Positions 34,580 through 43,042 of a stretch of 64,000 nt of DNA are shown piece after piece. The stretch is from positions 1 to 64,000 of the forward strand of contig JAHZGA010000002.1 in the NCBI GenBank assembly GCA_019421005.1, read 5' to 3'. The DNA comes from a bacterium. Lineage in GTDB: Bacteria; Bacillota_I; Bacilli_A; RF39; UBA660. Position 1 is the first letter of the stretch; each line of letters opens with the position of its first letter. A program made the translations under genes and the position numbers. A model generated the notes under the pieces. That model saw only the letters and a list, made by a program, of their open reading frames with translations. It searched no databases and had not been told where the DNA came from.

Positions 34580-35296
34580 TTATAAATTAAATATAAAGAC
34601 AAACCTATCTCTATTTTGTAAATCTTTTTCAATCTTAATAATACTTTGGGGAAAATACTTTAAAGCTATATTTTTTACCATCTCACCTTGAAGAGCACCT
34701 ATTTCAAAGGCTAATAAATTTTTTTTATTTAAATAATTTACACAACCACTTAATATTTTTTCATAAAATTCTAAACCATTATTTGAAGCATATAAAGCTA
34801 TATTAGGTTCGTTATTTTTAACGATATCTTCTATTTCTTCATCTTCACTTATATAAGGAGGATTACTAATTAAAATATCTTGTTTTTCATAAATAGGTTC
34901 TAATAAATTACCTAATAAAAATTCAATTTCAACATTATTTTCTAATGCATTATTTCTAGCAACATCTAAAGCTTTATCAGAAATATCTACTGCAACCACT
35001 TTAGAATCTGGTAATTTTTTTTTCAAAGTTATAGCTATACAACCACTACCTGTTCCTATATCAGCTATTTTTATGTCTTTTGAAAAATATTTCAAAATAT
35101 ATTTATACGTTCTACTAACTAATTCTTCTGTTTCAAATCTAGGAATTAAAACATTTTCATTAACATTAATTTTCAAACCATAAAAATTAACATTTCCAAC
35201 AATATATTGAACTGGAATATTATTTTTTAATTTTAAAATAGCTTCATCCAATTTATTTGGTTCTATATATTTTTTTAAATATTCTAAATCACTCAC
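34580..35296 (-). CDS. prmC: Release-factor glutamine methyltransferase
   Basis: A 238-residue SAM-dependent enzyme that methylates the Gln of the GGQ motif in release factors. Motifs are the SAM loop [14 protein letters not shown] and the substrate motif ISNPPYI. The N-terminal helical domain is shorter than in E. coli (276 residues). Its start overlaps the end of prfA, its substrate gene, by 8 bases, a classical arrangement. Confidence 0.9.
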   Translation of the reverse strand: MSDLEYLKKYIEPNKLDEAILKLKNNIPVQYIVGNVNFYGLKINVNENVLIPRFETEELVSRTYKYILKYFSKDIKIADIGTGSGCIAITLKKKLPDSKVVAVDISDKALDVARNNALENNVEIEFLLGNLLEPIYEKQDILISNPPYISEDEEIEDIVKNNEPNIALYASNNGLEFYEKILSGCVNYLNKKNLLAFEIGALQGEMVKNIALKYFPQSIIKIEKDLQNRDRFVFIFNL

Positions 35297-36347
35297 CTTG
35301 TAATTTCCTTTTTTGATCTTCAGTAATTAAGGCATTTATAATTTCACTTAAATCCCCTTCCATAACTCTATCTAGTTGTTTTAAAGTAAAACCAATTCGA
35401 TGATCAGTTACTCTATTTTGAGGATAATTGTAAGTTCTTATTTTTTCTGAACGATCACCAGTACCTATTTTATTTCTTCTTTCTTTTCCTAATTCCTCTT
35501 CTTGTTTTCTTATTTTTTCTTCATAAAGTCTTGTTTTTAACATTTTCATACAATGTTCTTTATTTTGAATTTGACTTCTTTCATTTTGACAAGTTACAAC
35601 AATTCCAGTTGGAATATGAGTTATTCTAACCGCACTGTCGGTTGTATTTACTCCTTGCCCACCTTTTCCACTACTACGATAAACATCTATTCTAAGGTCA
35701 TTAGGATTAATGTCTATTTCAACATTATCATCAGCTTCAGGCATAACTAATACTGTTGCAGTTGAGGTATGAACTCTACCTTGAGTTTCAGTTACAGGTA
35801 CTCTTTGCACTCTATGAGCACCACTTTCATATTTTAATTTTGAATATACATTATTTCCTTTAATTAAAAATTCAATTTGAGAAAATCCTCCTGCTTCAGA
35901 AACTTCTTCATTCATTACTTCAACTTTATAGCCTTCTTTTTCACAATATTTTGTATACATTCTAAATAAATCACCAGCAAATATATTAGCTTCATCTCCA
36001 CCAGCTGCACCTCTAATTTCCATAACAACATTTTTATCATCATTAGGATCTTTAGGTAATAAAACTATTTCTAGTTTTTCTTCTAAAGAAGTTTTTAATT
36101 TTTCTAATCTTTCTAACTCTTCTTTAGAAAATTCAATAAATTCTGGATCACTTCCCATCTCTTTAGCGTCTTTTATATCATTTATTACTTGTTTATACTC
36201 TTGATATAATTGATATGCTTCTTCCAATCCAGATTTTTCTTTAGATAAAACCATCATTCTTTTTATATCATTAACAATTTCCTGATTCATCATTTCATCA
36301 TTAATCTCTAAATATCTTTTTTCAATATTATTTAAACGTTCTAACAT
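35289..36347 (-). CDS. prfA: Peptide chain release factor 1
   Basis: A 352-residue protein with the catalytic [20 protein letters not shown] region in domain 3 and the [20 protein letters not shown] block. RF1 reads UAA and UAG. Its presence fits normal use of UAG as stop, which bears on the amber-interrupted GTPase gene at 18777. It is co-transcribed with prmC downstream; rpoE lies 15 bases upstream. Confidence 0.95.
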   Translation of the reverse strand: MLERLNNIEKRYLEINDEMMNQEIVNDIKRMMVLSKEKSGLEEAYQLYQEYKQVINDIKDAKEMGSDPEFIEFSKEELERLEKLKTSLEEKLEIVLLPKDPNDDKNVVMEIRGAAGGDEANIFAGDLFRMYTKYCEKEGYKVEVMNEEVSEAGGFSQIEFLIKGNNVYSKLKYESGAHRVQRVPVTETQGRVHTSTATVLVMPEADDNVEIDINPNDLRIDVYRSSGKGGQGVNTTDSAVRITHIPTGIVVTCQNERSQIQNKEHCMKMLKTRLYEEKIRKQEEELGKERRNKIGTGDRSEKIRTYNYPQNRVTDHRIGFTLKQLDRVMEGDLSEIINALITEDQKRKLQGE

Positions 36348-36362
36348 AAGACCTCCTAAAGC

Positions 36363-36791
36363 TCATTCATCAACATCTATTTCTTCATCTTTAATTATTG
36401 CTAAATCATCTAATTCTTCATCTATATCTAATTCTTCATCAATGTTATCAATGTCATCAATATCATTGATTACTTCCTCTTCAATTACCTCTTCTTCTTC
36501 AGTTTCTATATCATCTTCATCATCTATATCCATTACTTCAATAGAGTGATGATCTCTTAAATCCCATTTACCATCATCAAGTAAAACAAAGCGTTTATCA
36601 ATAGTTAATGAAGTATAATAATCTCCAATCTTATTTTGATAATCATTTTCAGTATAACCAAGCAAATCACAAATACTTCTAAAAATATCTGGAGTTGTCA
36701 TTGATTTTTTATTTTCCTTTAATAATTCATAAGTTAAATCTGTATAAGACATTTGTTCAATTTCTTCTTTTGGTATATTTTTTAATTTCAT
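36363..36791 (-). CDS. rpoE: DNA-directed RNA polymerase delta subunit
   Basis: A 142-residue protein: N-terminal HARE-HTH domain (MSYTDLTYELLKENKKSMTT, PDIFRSICDLLG, GDYYTSLTIDKRFVLLDDGK, WDLRD) followed by a highly acidic, disordered tail of Asp, Glu and Ile (about residues 90-142). This is the exact delta-subunit layout of Firmicutes, where it lowers non-specific promoter binding. The start ATG at 36791 follows TTGAGG by about 7 bases. It sits directly after argS. Confidence 0.9.
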   Translation of the reverse strand: MKLKNIPKEEIEQMSYTDLTYELLKENKKSMTTPDIFRSICDLLGYTENDYQNKIGDYYTSLTIDKRFVLLDDGKWDLRDHHSIEVMDIDDEDDIETEEEEVIEEEVINDIDDIDNIDEELDIDEELDDLAIIKDEEIDVDE

Positions 36792-36807
36792 TTTTTTCCT
36801 CAACTTT

Positions 36808-38382
36808 CTACATTTTTTCAGGTGCTTCTACACCAATTAATTTAAGTGCTTTTTTTATTACACAAGCAACTGCTTTAATTAAATTTAATCTTTCTTCTGT
36901 ATAAACCTCATCTTCCGTTAAAACATATTCATTAGCATAAAAACTATGAAATAAAGTTGCTAATTCATATAAGTAATTTGTTATAAGATGTGGTTCTAAA
37001 TTATTCGCACTTTTTATAATAACATCTTCAAATTGGTATAACTTGAATAATAAATCAAGTACATAACTAGAATTTAATGTTTGATAGTTTTCAATATGAT
37101 TAATTTTTCTATCTTTTAATATTGAGCAAATTCTTGCATGAGCATAACTAACATAATAAACTGGATTATCATTTGATTTTTTAACAGCTAAATCTAAATC
37201 AAAATCCATTTGAGTATCTAATGATCTCATAGCAAAGAAATATCTTGTAGCATCAACTCCAACTTCATTTACTAAATCTTTCATTGTTAAAGTTTTACCA
37301 GTTCTTTTACTCATTTTTATTTCTTCATTATTTTTAATTAATCTAACCATTTGAAGAATTTTAACATCTAATTTATTAGGATCTTCATTCATCATTTTAA
37401 TACTAGATTTCAAACGTTGAATATATCCATGATGATCAGCTCCTAATACATCAATTAATTTATCATATCCTCTTTGATACTTATCCATATGATATGCAAT
37501 ATCAGGAAGTAAATACGTATTATTTTGATCACTTTTTACTAAAACTCTATCTTTAGTATCAAAAAATTCACTTGTTTTTAAATATAGAGCATCATCCTTA
37601 ATGTAAGTATAATTATTTTCTTTTAAATAGTTTAAAGTTTTTTCTACTAAACCATTATTATATAAAGATTTTTCACTTGACCAAACATCAAATTCTACCC
37701 TAAAATTAGTTAAGTCATTTTTAATTTCTTTTAATAAATATTCCAAGCCATAACTTCTTATAACTTCATCATCAACATTTGTTCCATATTTTTGATATAT
37801 CCTTTCAGCAATTTCAATTATTTCCTTACCATGATAACCATCACTTGGCATTTCATAATCATTGCCACATAAATTTTCATATCTTGCTTTAATAGATTTT
37901 TCTAAATTATTTATTTGATTTCCACCATCATTAATATAGTATTCTCTTGTTACATCATAACCACAATATTTTAAAATTCTAGCCATAGAATCCCCGTAAC
38001 TAGCGCCTCTTGCATGACCTATATGTAAAGTTCCTGTAGGATTCGCACTTACATATTCTAAATTTATTTTTTTCCCTTGACCAAAACTATTTTTTCCATA
38101 ATCAGGATTTTCTAAAATACTATTCAAATTTTGATAAAGAACATCATTTTTTATATAAAAGTTCAAAAAACCTGATTTAACTAAAATTTTATCAACACCA
38201 TCAATATGTAATTTATCTTTTATTTCAAGTGCTATATCATTCGGACTTTTTTTTAATTTACTAGCCATTTTTAAGCATATATTACTTGAATAATCACCAT
38301 TTTCTCTTTTTTTAGGTAAATCTACTTCTACATCATCAATTTCTAATACTTCCATCAAAGCTTGTTTAATTTTTTCCTTCAT
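36808..38382 (-). CDS. argS: Arginyl-tRNA synthetase
   Basis: A 524-residue class I synthetase. It has the HIGH motif as HIGHARGASYGD, a KMSKR-like MSKRTGKTLTMKDL, the N-terminal additional domain and the C-terminal anticodon domain ending in LKLIGVEAPEKM. Length is slightly below the usual 550-560. The start overlaps the last bases of the DUF1934 gene by 4 bp. Confidence 0.95.
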   Translation of the reverse strand: MKEKIKQALMEVLEIDDVEVDLPKKRENGDYSSNICLKMASKLKKSPNDIALEIKDKLHIDGVDKILVKSGFLNFYIKNDVLYQNLNSILENPDYGKNSFGQGKKINLEYVSANPTGTLHIGHARGASYGDSMARILKYCGYDVTREYYINDGGNQINNLEKSIKARYENLCGNDYEMPSDGYHGKEIIEIAERIYQKYGTNVDDEVIRSYGLEYLLKEIKNDLTNFRVEFDVWSSEKSLYNNGLVEKTLNYLKENNYTYIKDDALYLKTSEFFDTKDRVLVKSDQNNTYLLPDIAYHMDKYQRGYDKLIDVLGADHHGYIQRLKSSIKMMNEDPNKLDVKILQMVRLIKNNEEIKMSKRTGKTLTMKDLVNEVGVDATRYFFAMRSLDTQMDFDLDLAVKKSNDNPVYYVSYAHARICSILKDRKINHIENYQTLNSSYVLDLLFKLYQFEDVIIKSANNLEPHLITNYLYELATLFHSFYANEYVLTEDEVYTEERLNLIKAVACVIKKALKLIGVEAPEKM

Positions 38383-38744
38383 TCTATCACCTCATAAGAT
38401 AATTTAAAATTAAATACCTCATCTTGTAAATCTAATTCATATGAAATTTTAATTTGATTATTTAAAATAGTTAGTTCTTTAGTTTTTATTTTAAATTCTA
38501 AATTTTGATTTATATCTTTTAAATAATATTTTCCTATTGTTTCATTATCTAAATCAAACATAAAAATTATTTCTTGATCTTGATTAGTTCTAGTTAATGT
38601 AATTATATCATTTAAATTTAACTTTACCAAGGTTTTTCCATCATAATATTTTATAATATTATCATTCATTATTCCTTGACATTCTAATAAATCTTCTTCA
38701 ATTAATTCATTATTTAATATACTTGTTTTAATTAAAACCTTCAA
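38379..38744 (-). CDS. DUF1934 (YwiB-like) beta-barrel protein
   Basis: A 121-residue protein with alternating beta strands (MKVLIKTSILNNELIEEDLL, NIIKYYDGKTLVKLNLNDI, KISYELDLQDEVFNFKLSYE). This is the lipocalin-like DUF1934 family, which lies next to argS in many Bacilli (ywiB in Bacillus subtilis). Role unknown. The TTG at 38744 is taken as start because AAAGGTGATTTA stands directly before it; an earlier ATG lacks a ribosome binding site. Confidence 0.75.
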   Translation of the reverse strand: MKVLIKTSILNNELIEEDLLECQGIMNDNIIKYYDGKTLVKLNLNDIITLTRTNQDQEIIFMFDLDNETIGKYYLKDINQNLEFKIKTKELTILNNQIKISYELDLQDEVFNFKLSYEVIE

Positions 38745-38877
38745 ATAAATCACCTTTACTTGGACAATTATAACACATGTTATTATAAATTGCATTAAAT
38801 TTTATTAATTTTTTGTATTTTTTTTACTAATATTTTTTAATTTTTCTCCAATAATAAATATAGACGAGGATGATACT

Positions 38878-40848
38878 ATGAGAATATTAAAAACATCTTT
38901 AAAAATATTTTTAATTTTAACTATTTTTTTACTTATTATTTATAGTTCAGTTTTTTTAATTGCCAAGGCTTTACCTAAATTAGAAATTAAAGAAGCTAAT
39001 AATTTTTATTTATATGATAGTAATAAAAAATTATATACTTCTTCAAATGAAGATTGGATTAAACTTAAGGATATTTCCCCTAATTTAATAAATGCAACTA
39101 TATCGATTGAAGATAAACATTTCTATAAACATCAAGGCTTTGATTTCTTAAGAATTATAAAAGCCCTTTATATTAATATTACTAATCATAAAACTCTTCA
39201 AGGAGCTTCGACAATTTCTCAACAATATACTAAAAATTTATTTTTAGATTTTGATAAAAAGTGGAATAGAAAATTAGAAGAAGCTTGGTTAACTATTAAA
39301 TTAGAGGCTCATTATAGTAAAGATGAAATATTAGAAGGATATTTAAATACTATTAATTATGGAGGAATATATGGCATTAAAAACGCTTCTAAATATTATT
39401 TTAATAAGTCAGCAGATAATTTAACTTTAGCTGAAGCTAGTATGTTAGCAGGTATACCTAAATGGCCTAGTAAATATTCCCCTTTAATTAATGAAAAAGC
39501 TGCGAAAGAAAGACAAAAAACTATTTTAAAATCAATGGTTCTAAATAATTATATAAGTGAAAAAGAATATAATAATGCTTTAAATGAAAAATTAGTTTAT
39601 TATGGAAAAAAAGATGAAAATGGTTCTAAAACTATTATGTATTATCAAGATGCCGTTTTTGAAGAATTAAGTTCTATTAAAACTATACCTAAATCATATT
39701 TAGAAACTAAAGGATTAAAAATATATACTAATTTAGATCAAGATGCCCAGAGGATAATGGAAAAAAGTATTGATGAATATATTGATGATGATAATTTAGA
39801 AGTTGCTAGTATTATGGTTAAACCTAATACCGGAAAAATTATAGCTTTAACAGGTGGTAAAGACTATGCTAAAAGTCAATATAATCGTGCGACTAAAGCT
39901 AAAAGACAAGTTGGTTCAACTTTAAAACCATTTTTGTATTATTCAGCATTAGAAAATGGATTTACTCCTTCAACTACTTTTACAAGTGAAAAAACAACGT
40001 TTGCATTTGCTGAAAATAAAACTTATAGTCCACATAATTATGATGAAAAATATGCCAACGGTCCTATAAGTATGGCAACAGCGCTTGCTTATTCTGATAA
40101 TATATATGCTGTTAAAACTCACTTATTTTTAGGTGAAGATAATTTAGTTGATATCTCTAAAAGAGTTGGAATTAAAACTAAATTAAATCCTATCCCTTCT
40201 TTAGCGTTAGGGACAAATGAAATTAGTTTAATGGAAATGGTTAATGCTTATAATACTTTAGCTAATGAAGGAGTTAAAATTAAACCATATTTAATTAGTA
40301 AAGTTACTGATATGGATGGGAATGTTTTATATGAACATAAAAAAAAGAAAGAAACTGTTTTAAATAAAAGTTTAGTGTATATTTTAAATGAACTTTTAAC
40401 TAATTCTTATTCTAGAGAATTTATCGATTATAATTATCCAACTTGTATGGAAATTGCAGCTAAATTAACCAAAAAATATGCGATTAAAACTGGTACTACT
40501 GATACTGATAGTTTGATATTCGGTTATAATAAAGATTTATTAGTAGGAATGTGGACAGGATATGATAATAATCAAGCTTTATCTGTTAAAAGTGGTAGTA
40601 AAAATAAAAAAGCATGGGCTGATATGATGGAAAATGTTTTAAAAGATAATAAAGAAAGTTGGTATAAAACTCCAGATAATGTAGTTGGTGTTTTAGTTGA
40701 ACCTAAAACAGGTTTATTAGCTACTAATGAAAGTGAACATAAACAATTAATTTACTATTTAAAAGGAACTGAACCATCAATAACAAATCCTAATTTAGAT
40801 ACATTAATTCCTACAATTAAAGAAAATGAAAACCAAGTTAACACTTGA
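38878..40848 (+). CDS. Class A penicillin-binding protein (PBP1A-like)
   Basis: A 656-residue bifunctional protein: N-terminal membrane anchor (residues 9-32), glycosyltransferase domain with IEDKHFYKHQGFD (catalytic Glu) and QGASTISQQYTKNLFL, then the transpeptidase with VGSTLKPF (SxxK), YSDN (SxN) and AIKTGTTDTD (KTG). It makes and cross-links peptidoglycan. The gene has its own promoter region, divergent from DUF1934-argS, and is convergent with the repeat protein downstream, 5 bases away. Confidence 0.9.
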   Translation: MRILKTSLKIFLILTIFLLIIYSSVFLIAKALPKLEIKEANNFYLYDSNKKLYTSSNEDWIKLKDISPNLINATISIEDKHFYKHQGFDFLRIIKALYINITNHKTLQGASTISQQYTKNLFLDFDKKWNRKLEEAWLTIKLEAHYSKDEILEGYLNTINYGGIYGIKNASKYYFNKSADNLTLAEASMLAGIPKWPSKYSPLINEKAAKERQKTILKSMVLNNYISEKEYNNALNEKLVYYGKKDENGSKTIMYYQDAVFEELSSIKTIPKSYLETKGLKIYTNLDQDAQRIMEKSIDEYIDDDNLEVASIMVKPNTGKIIALTGGKDYAKSQYNRATKAKRQVGSTLKPFLYYSALENGFTPSTTFTSEKTTFAFAENKTYSPHNYDEKYANGPISMATALAYSDNIYAVKTHLFLGEDNLVDISKRVGIKTKLNPIPSLALGTNEISLMEMVNAYNTLANEGVKIKPYLISKVTDMDGNVLYEHKKKKETVLNKSLVYILNELLTNSYSREFIDYNYPTCMEIAAKLTKKYAIKTGTTDTDSLIFGYNKDLLVGMWTGYDNNQALSVKSGSKNKKAWADMMENVLKDNKESWYKTPDNVVGVLVEPKTGLLATNESEHKQLIYYLKGTEPSITNPNLDTLIPTIKENENQVNT

Positions 40849-40852
40849 TTTT

Positions 40853-41830
40853 CTAATTTTTTAATAATTCAACATTACCTAACATAATTTTATCATTACT
40901 ATAACTTAAAGTTATAGTATTTGTTTTATCTGTACCAACTACATTTTCAACACCAGTTGGTAAAGTACAAGTTAGTTTTCCTTCTTGATCAATACAACCA
41001 GTTGAAATATTTAAAGTTAATTGTTCATTTAAAATACTATATTGACCAGTTATATAATGATTTCCTTGTTCATCATTTAAAACTAAAATAAAGTTTTTTA
41101 AATTATTTACTTCTTTTACTAAAGTTAAAGTATATTTTTTATCAGCACTTATAAAGTATTCATTTTTATCAGCAATTATTGAAGTTTGTTCTTTTTCTTC
41201 CGTAGTAGTATCTTTAGTTTCTTTAGTAGTATCCTTTTCTACTTCTTTAGGATTAATATACTTATAAAGATATTTATCATAAGCAATATAACCACCTAAT
41301 CCTAGTATAATCAAAATTAAAAATACAATTAAACCTTTATGTGACTTTTTTTTAGGTTTTGGTTCATCATATTCAATGTTTTCAACCTTATGTCTTGAAG
41401 TATTTTCTCTTCTTACTTCTTGTTCAAGAGGTTTTACTGGACTTACTTGAACATCGATTGGACTATTAGGAGTTAAATCAACTTTTTGATTAGTTCCTAA
41501 TTCACTTATATTGTTGTTAACTTGATTATATGCCATAGTATTTTGACCATATAATTGATTATTATTTGGATTATATGGTTCACTTTGATTTAAGTTAACA
41601 CCTGGATTATATGGTTCACTTTGATTTAAGTTAACACCTGGATTATATGATTCACTTTGATTTAAGTTAACATTCGGATTATATGGTTCATTTGGATTTA
41701 AGTTAACATTCGGATTATATGGTTCATTTTGATTTAAATTAACATTTGGATTATATGGTTCATTTGGATTTAAATTAACACCTGTTGTATTACCTTTATT
41801 AGGTTGCTGATTAAAATTATTTTCATTCAT
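40853..41830 (-). CDS. Membrane protein with Asn/Pro-rich 12-residue repeats
   Basis: A 325-residue protein. Residues 1-100 are low-complexity, with six 12-residue units of the type NLNQSEPYNPNV. After a Lys-rich stretch (PKPKKKSHK) comes one membrane helix (GLIVFLILIILGLGGYIAY), then a Thr/Glu linker and an outer beta-rich domain (KYTLTLVKEVNNLKNFILVL) with a single pair of cysteines. The repeats are predicted to be cytoplasmic, the last domain outside. The family is not recognised. The protein at 46904 has a similar membrane-anchor and outer-domain layout. The ATG at 41830 follows AAAGGATG. Confidence 0.6.
   Translation of the reverse strand: MNENNFNQQPNKGNTTGVNLNPNEPYNPNVNLNQNEPYNPNVNLNPNEPYNPNVNLNQSESYNPGVNLNQSEPYNPGVNLNQSEPYNPNNNQLYGQNTMAYNQVNNNISELGTNQKVDLTPNSPIDVQVSPVKPLEQEVRRENTSRHKVENIEYDEPKPKKKSHKGLIVFLILIILGLGGYIAYDKYLYKYINPKEVEKDTTKETKDTTTEEKEQTSIIADKNEYFISADKKYTLTLVKEVNNLKNFILVLNDEQGNHYITGQYSILNEQLTLNISTGCIDQEGKLTCTLPTGVENVVGTDKTNTITLSYSNDKIMLGNVELLKN
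41569..41784. repeat. Six tandem 36-bp repeats
   Basis: In-frame repeats coding for NLN(Q/P)(S/N)E(P/S)YNP(G/N)V, units at 41569, 41605, 41641, 41677, 41713 and 41749. Neighbouring units are nearly identical, so the copy number may vary between strains. Confidence 0.85.
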
Positions 41831-41890
41831 TCTTATCATCCTTTCTATTCTTATATAAGAATAACACATTTATTTAAACAAGTAAATATG

Positions 41891-42457
41891 TTATTTTAAT
41901 ATTTCAACTAAATCACCATTTTTTAATACATTTGCATTTCCATCATCAGTATCTAAATGACATTCTAATACAAAATTATCACTTTCTTTTAAATAAACAT
42001 TATCTAAAATTCCACCTTTTTCATTATCTATTTTTATTTTTACTTTCTCTATTCCTACTAAATCTAAATTAATTCTATCTGTTTTAGTTAAATGAATATG
42101 CCTATTAGCAAGAATAACACCTTCTTTTAATTCAACACTACCTTTTGGTCCAACTATCTTAATAGAAGAACTATTTTTTAAATCACCAGAATTTCTAATA
42201 GGAGGATTAACTCCTAATACATAACTATCTGTTTTAGATATTTCAACTTGAGTATAATTCCTAATTGGTCCTAAAACTCTAACATTGTCAATGCTACCCT
42301 TTGGTCCAATTAATTTAACCGTACTAAAACTTGCAAATTCTCCTTTTTGAATTAAATTATTTCTAATTTCTAATTCAAAGTCTTTACCAAATAAAATTTC
42401 TAAATTTTTTTTATCTAAATGAACATGATGATTAGATATTCCTACTTTTACTTTCAT
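41891..42457 (-). CDS. pduL: Phosphate propanoyltransferase, PduL-type phosphotransacylase
   Basis: A 188-residue protein with two similar beta-barrel halves and metal ligands in SNHHVHL, ANRHIHL and HLDTDDGNA. PduL exchanges acyl groups between CoA and phosphate, making acetyl- or propionyl-phosphate. There is no microcompartment targeting extension at the N-terminus, and no microcompartment genes nearby. It therefore probably serves as the housekeeping phosphotransacetylase for acetate production. Confidence 0.9.
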   Translation of the reverse strand: MKVKVGISNHHVHLDKKNLEILFGKDFELEIRNNLIQKGEFASFSTVKLIGPKGSIDNVRVLGPIRNYTQVEISKTDSYVLGVNPPIRNSGDLKNSSSIKIVGPKGSVELKEGVILANRHIHLTKTDRINLDLVGIEKVKIKIDNEKGGILDNVYLKESDNFVLECHLDTDDGNANVLKNGDLVEILK

Positions 42458-42504
42458 AACTTACCCTCCTTTTATATTTTATCAAAATGTTTTTTTAAAG
42501 TAAA

Positions 42505-42529
42505 GAAAAAAGAGTATATAATTATACTC
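42505..42529 (-). terminator. Terminator of the pheST operon
   Basis: GAGTATA (42512-42518) and TATACTC (42523-42529) form a perfect stem, with six or more T residues after it on the minus strand. Confidence 0.8.
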
Positions 42530-42534
42530 CAAAA

Positions 42535-43035
42535 TCATTTAAAACTTCTATATTTTTTTAATATTTTAGCATCAGTAAAATTAGTTTTACCATCATATTT
42601 AACACAATCTAAATCAATTAAAGCATTTTTACTTCCAGTAAAATCAACACCACTTATATCACACCCAGTAAATTCTCCTAATACATTCGCTCCACGTAAT
42701 TTCAAATCAACTAAATCACGTTCAAAAATACAATTAGGATAAAGAGGAATATTGTATTTTATTAAAAGAGGAACATCTTTTTTATGAAGAACACGATATT
42801 TTAAATGACCAAAATCAATTTTTTCCATTCCTTTAAAAATTCTCAATCTTTCAGCATAATCATTAAAACTATCATCAAAAGAACAATTATAATCTTCATA
42901 TATTTTTTCATATGTTATGAAAATATCATATAAATCATAACCAGATAAATCAAATTCATCATTTAATCTTAAATATTCTTCAAATTTTTTCTTACCTTCT
43001 TCAGTTTTTAGAAATTCCTTTAATTTAAAATTCAT
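42535..43035 (-). CDS. Hypothetical protein with pentapeptide-like tail
   Basis: A 166-residue soluble protein. The first 100 residues are helical and charged. The last 60 contain pentapeptide-like runs (DLVDLKLRGANVLGEFTGCD, ISGVDFTGSKNALIDLDCV), similar to beta-helical pentapeptide proteins but with only about five units. It lies 8 bases after pheT on the same strand and is probably expressed with the Phe-tRNA synthetase genes. Its role is unknown; I see no catalytic motif. Confidence 0.5.
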   Translation of the reverse strand: MNFKLKEFLKTEEGKKKFEEYLRLNDEFDLSGYDLYDIFITYEKIYEDYNCSFDDSFNDYAERLRIFKGMEKIDFGHLKYRVLHKKDVPLLIKYNIPLYPNCIFERDLVDLKLRGANVLGEFTGCDISGVDFTGSKNALIDLDCVKYDGKTNFTDAKILKKYRSFK

Positions 43036-43042
43036 TATTACC

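Noticed and set aside
41569..41784. CRISPR-like array
   Set aside because: Repeats are contiguous, in frame and without unique spacers; they code for a protein repeat. No cas genes are seen.
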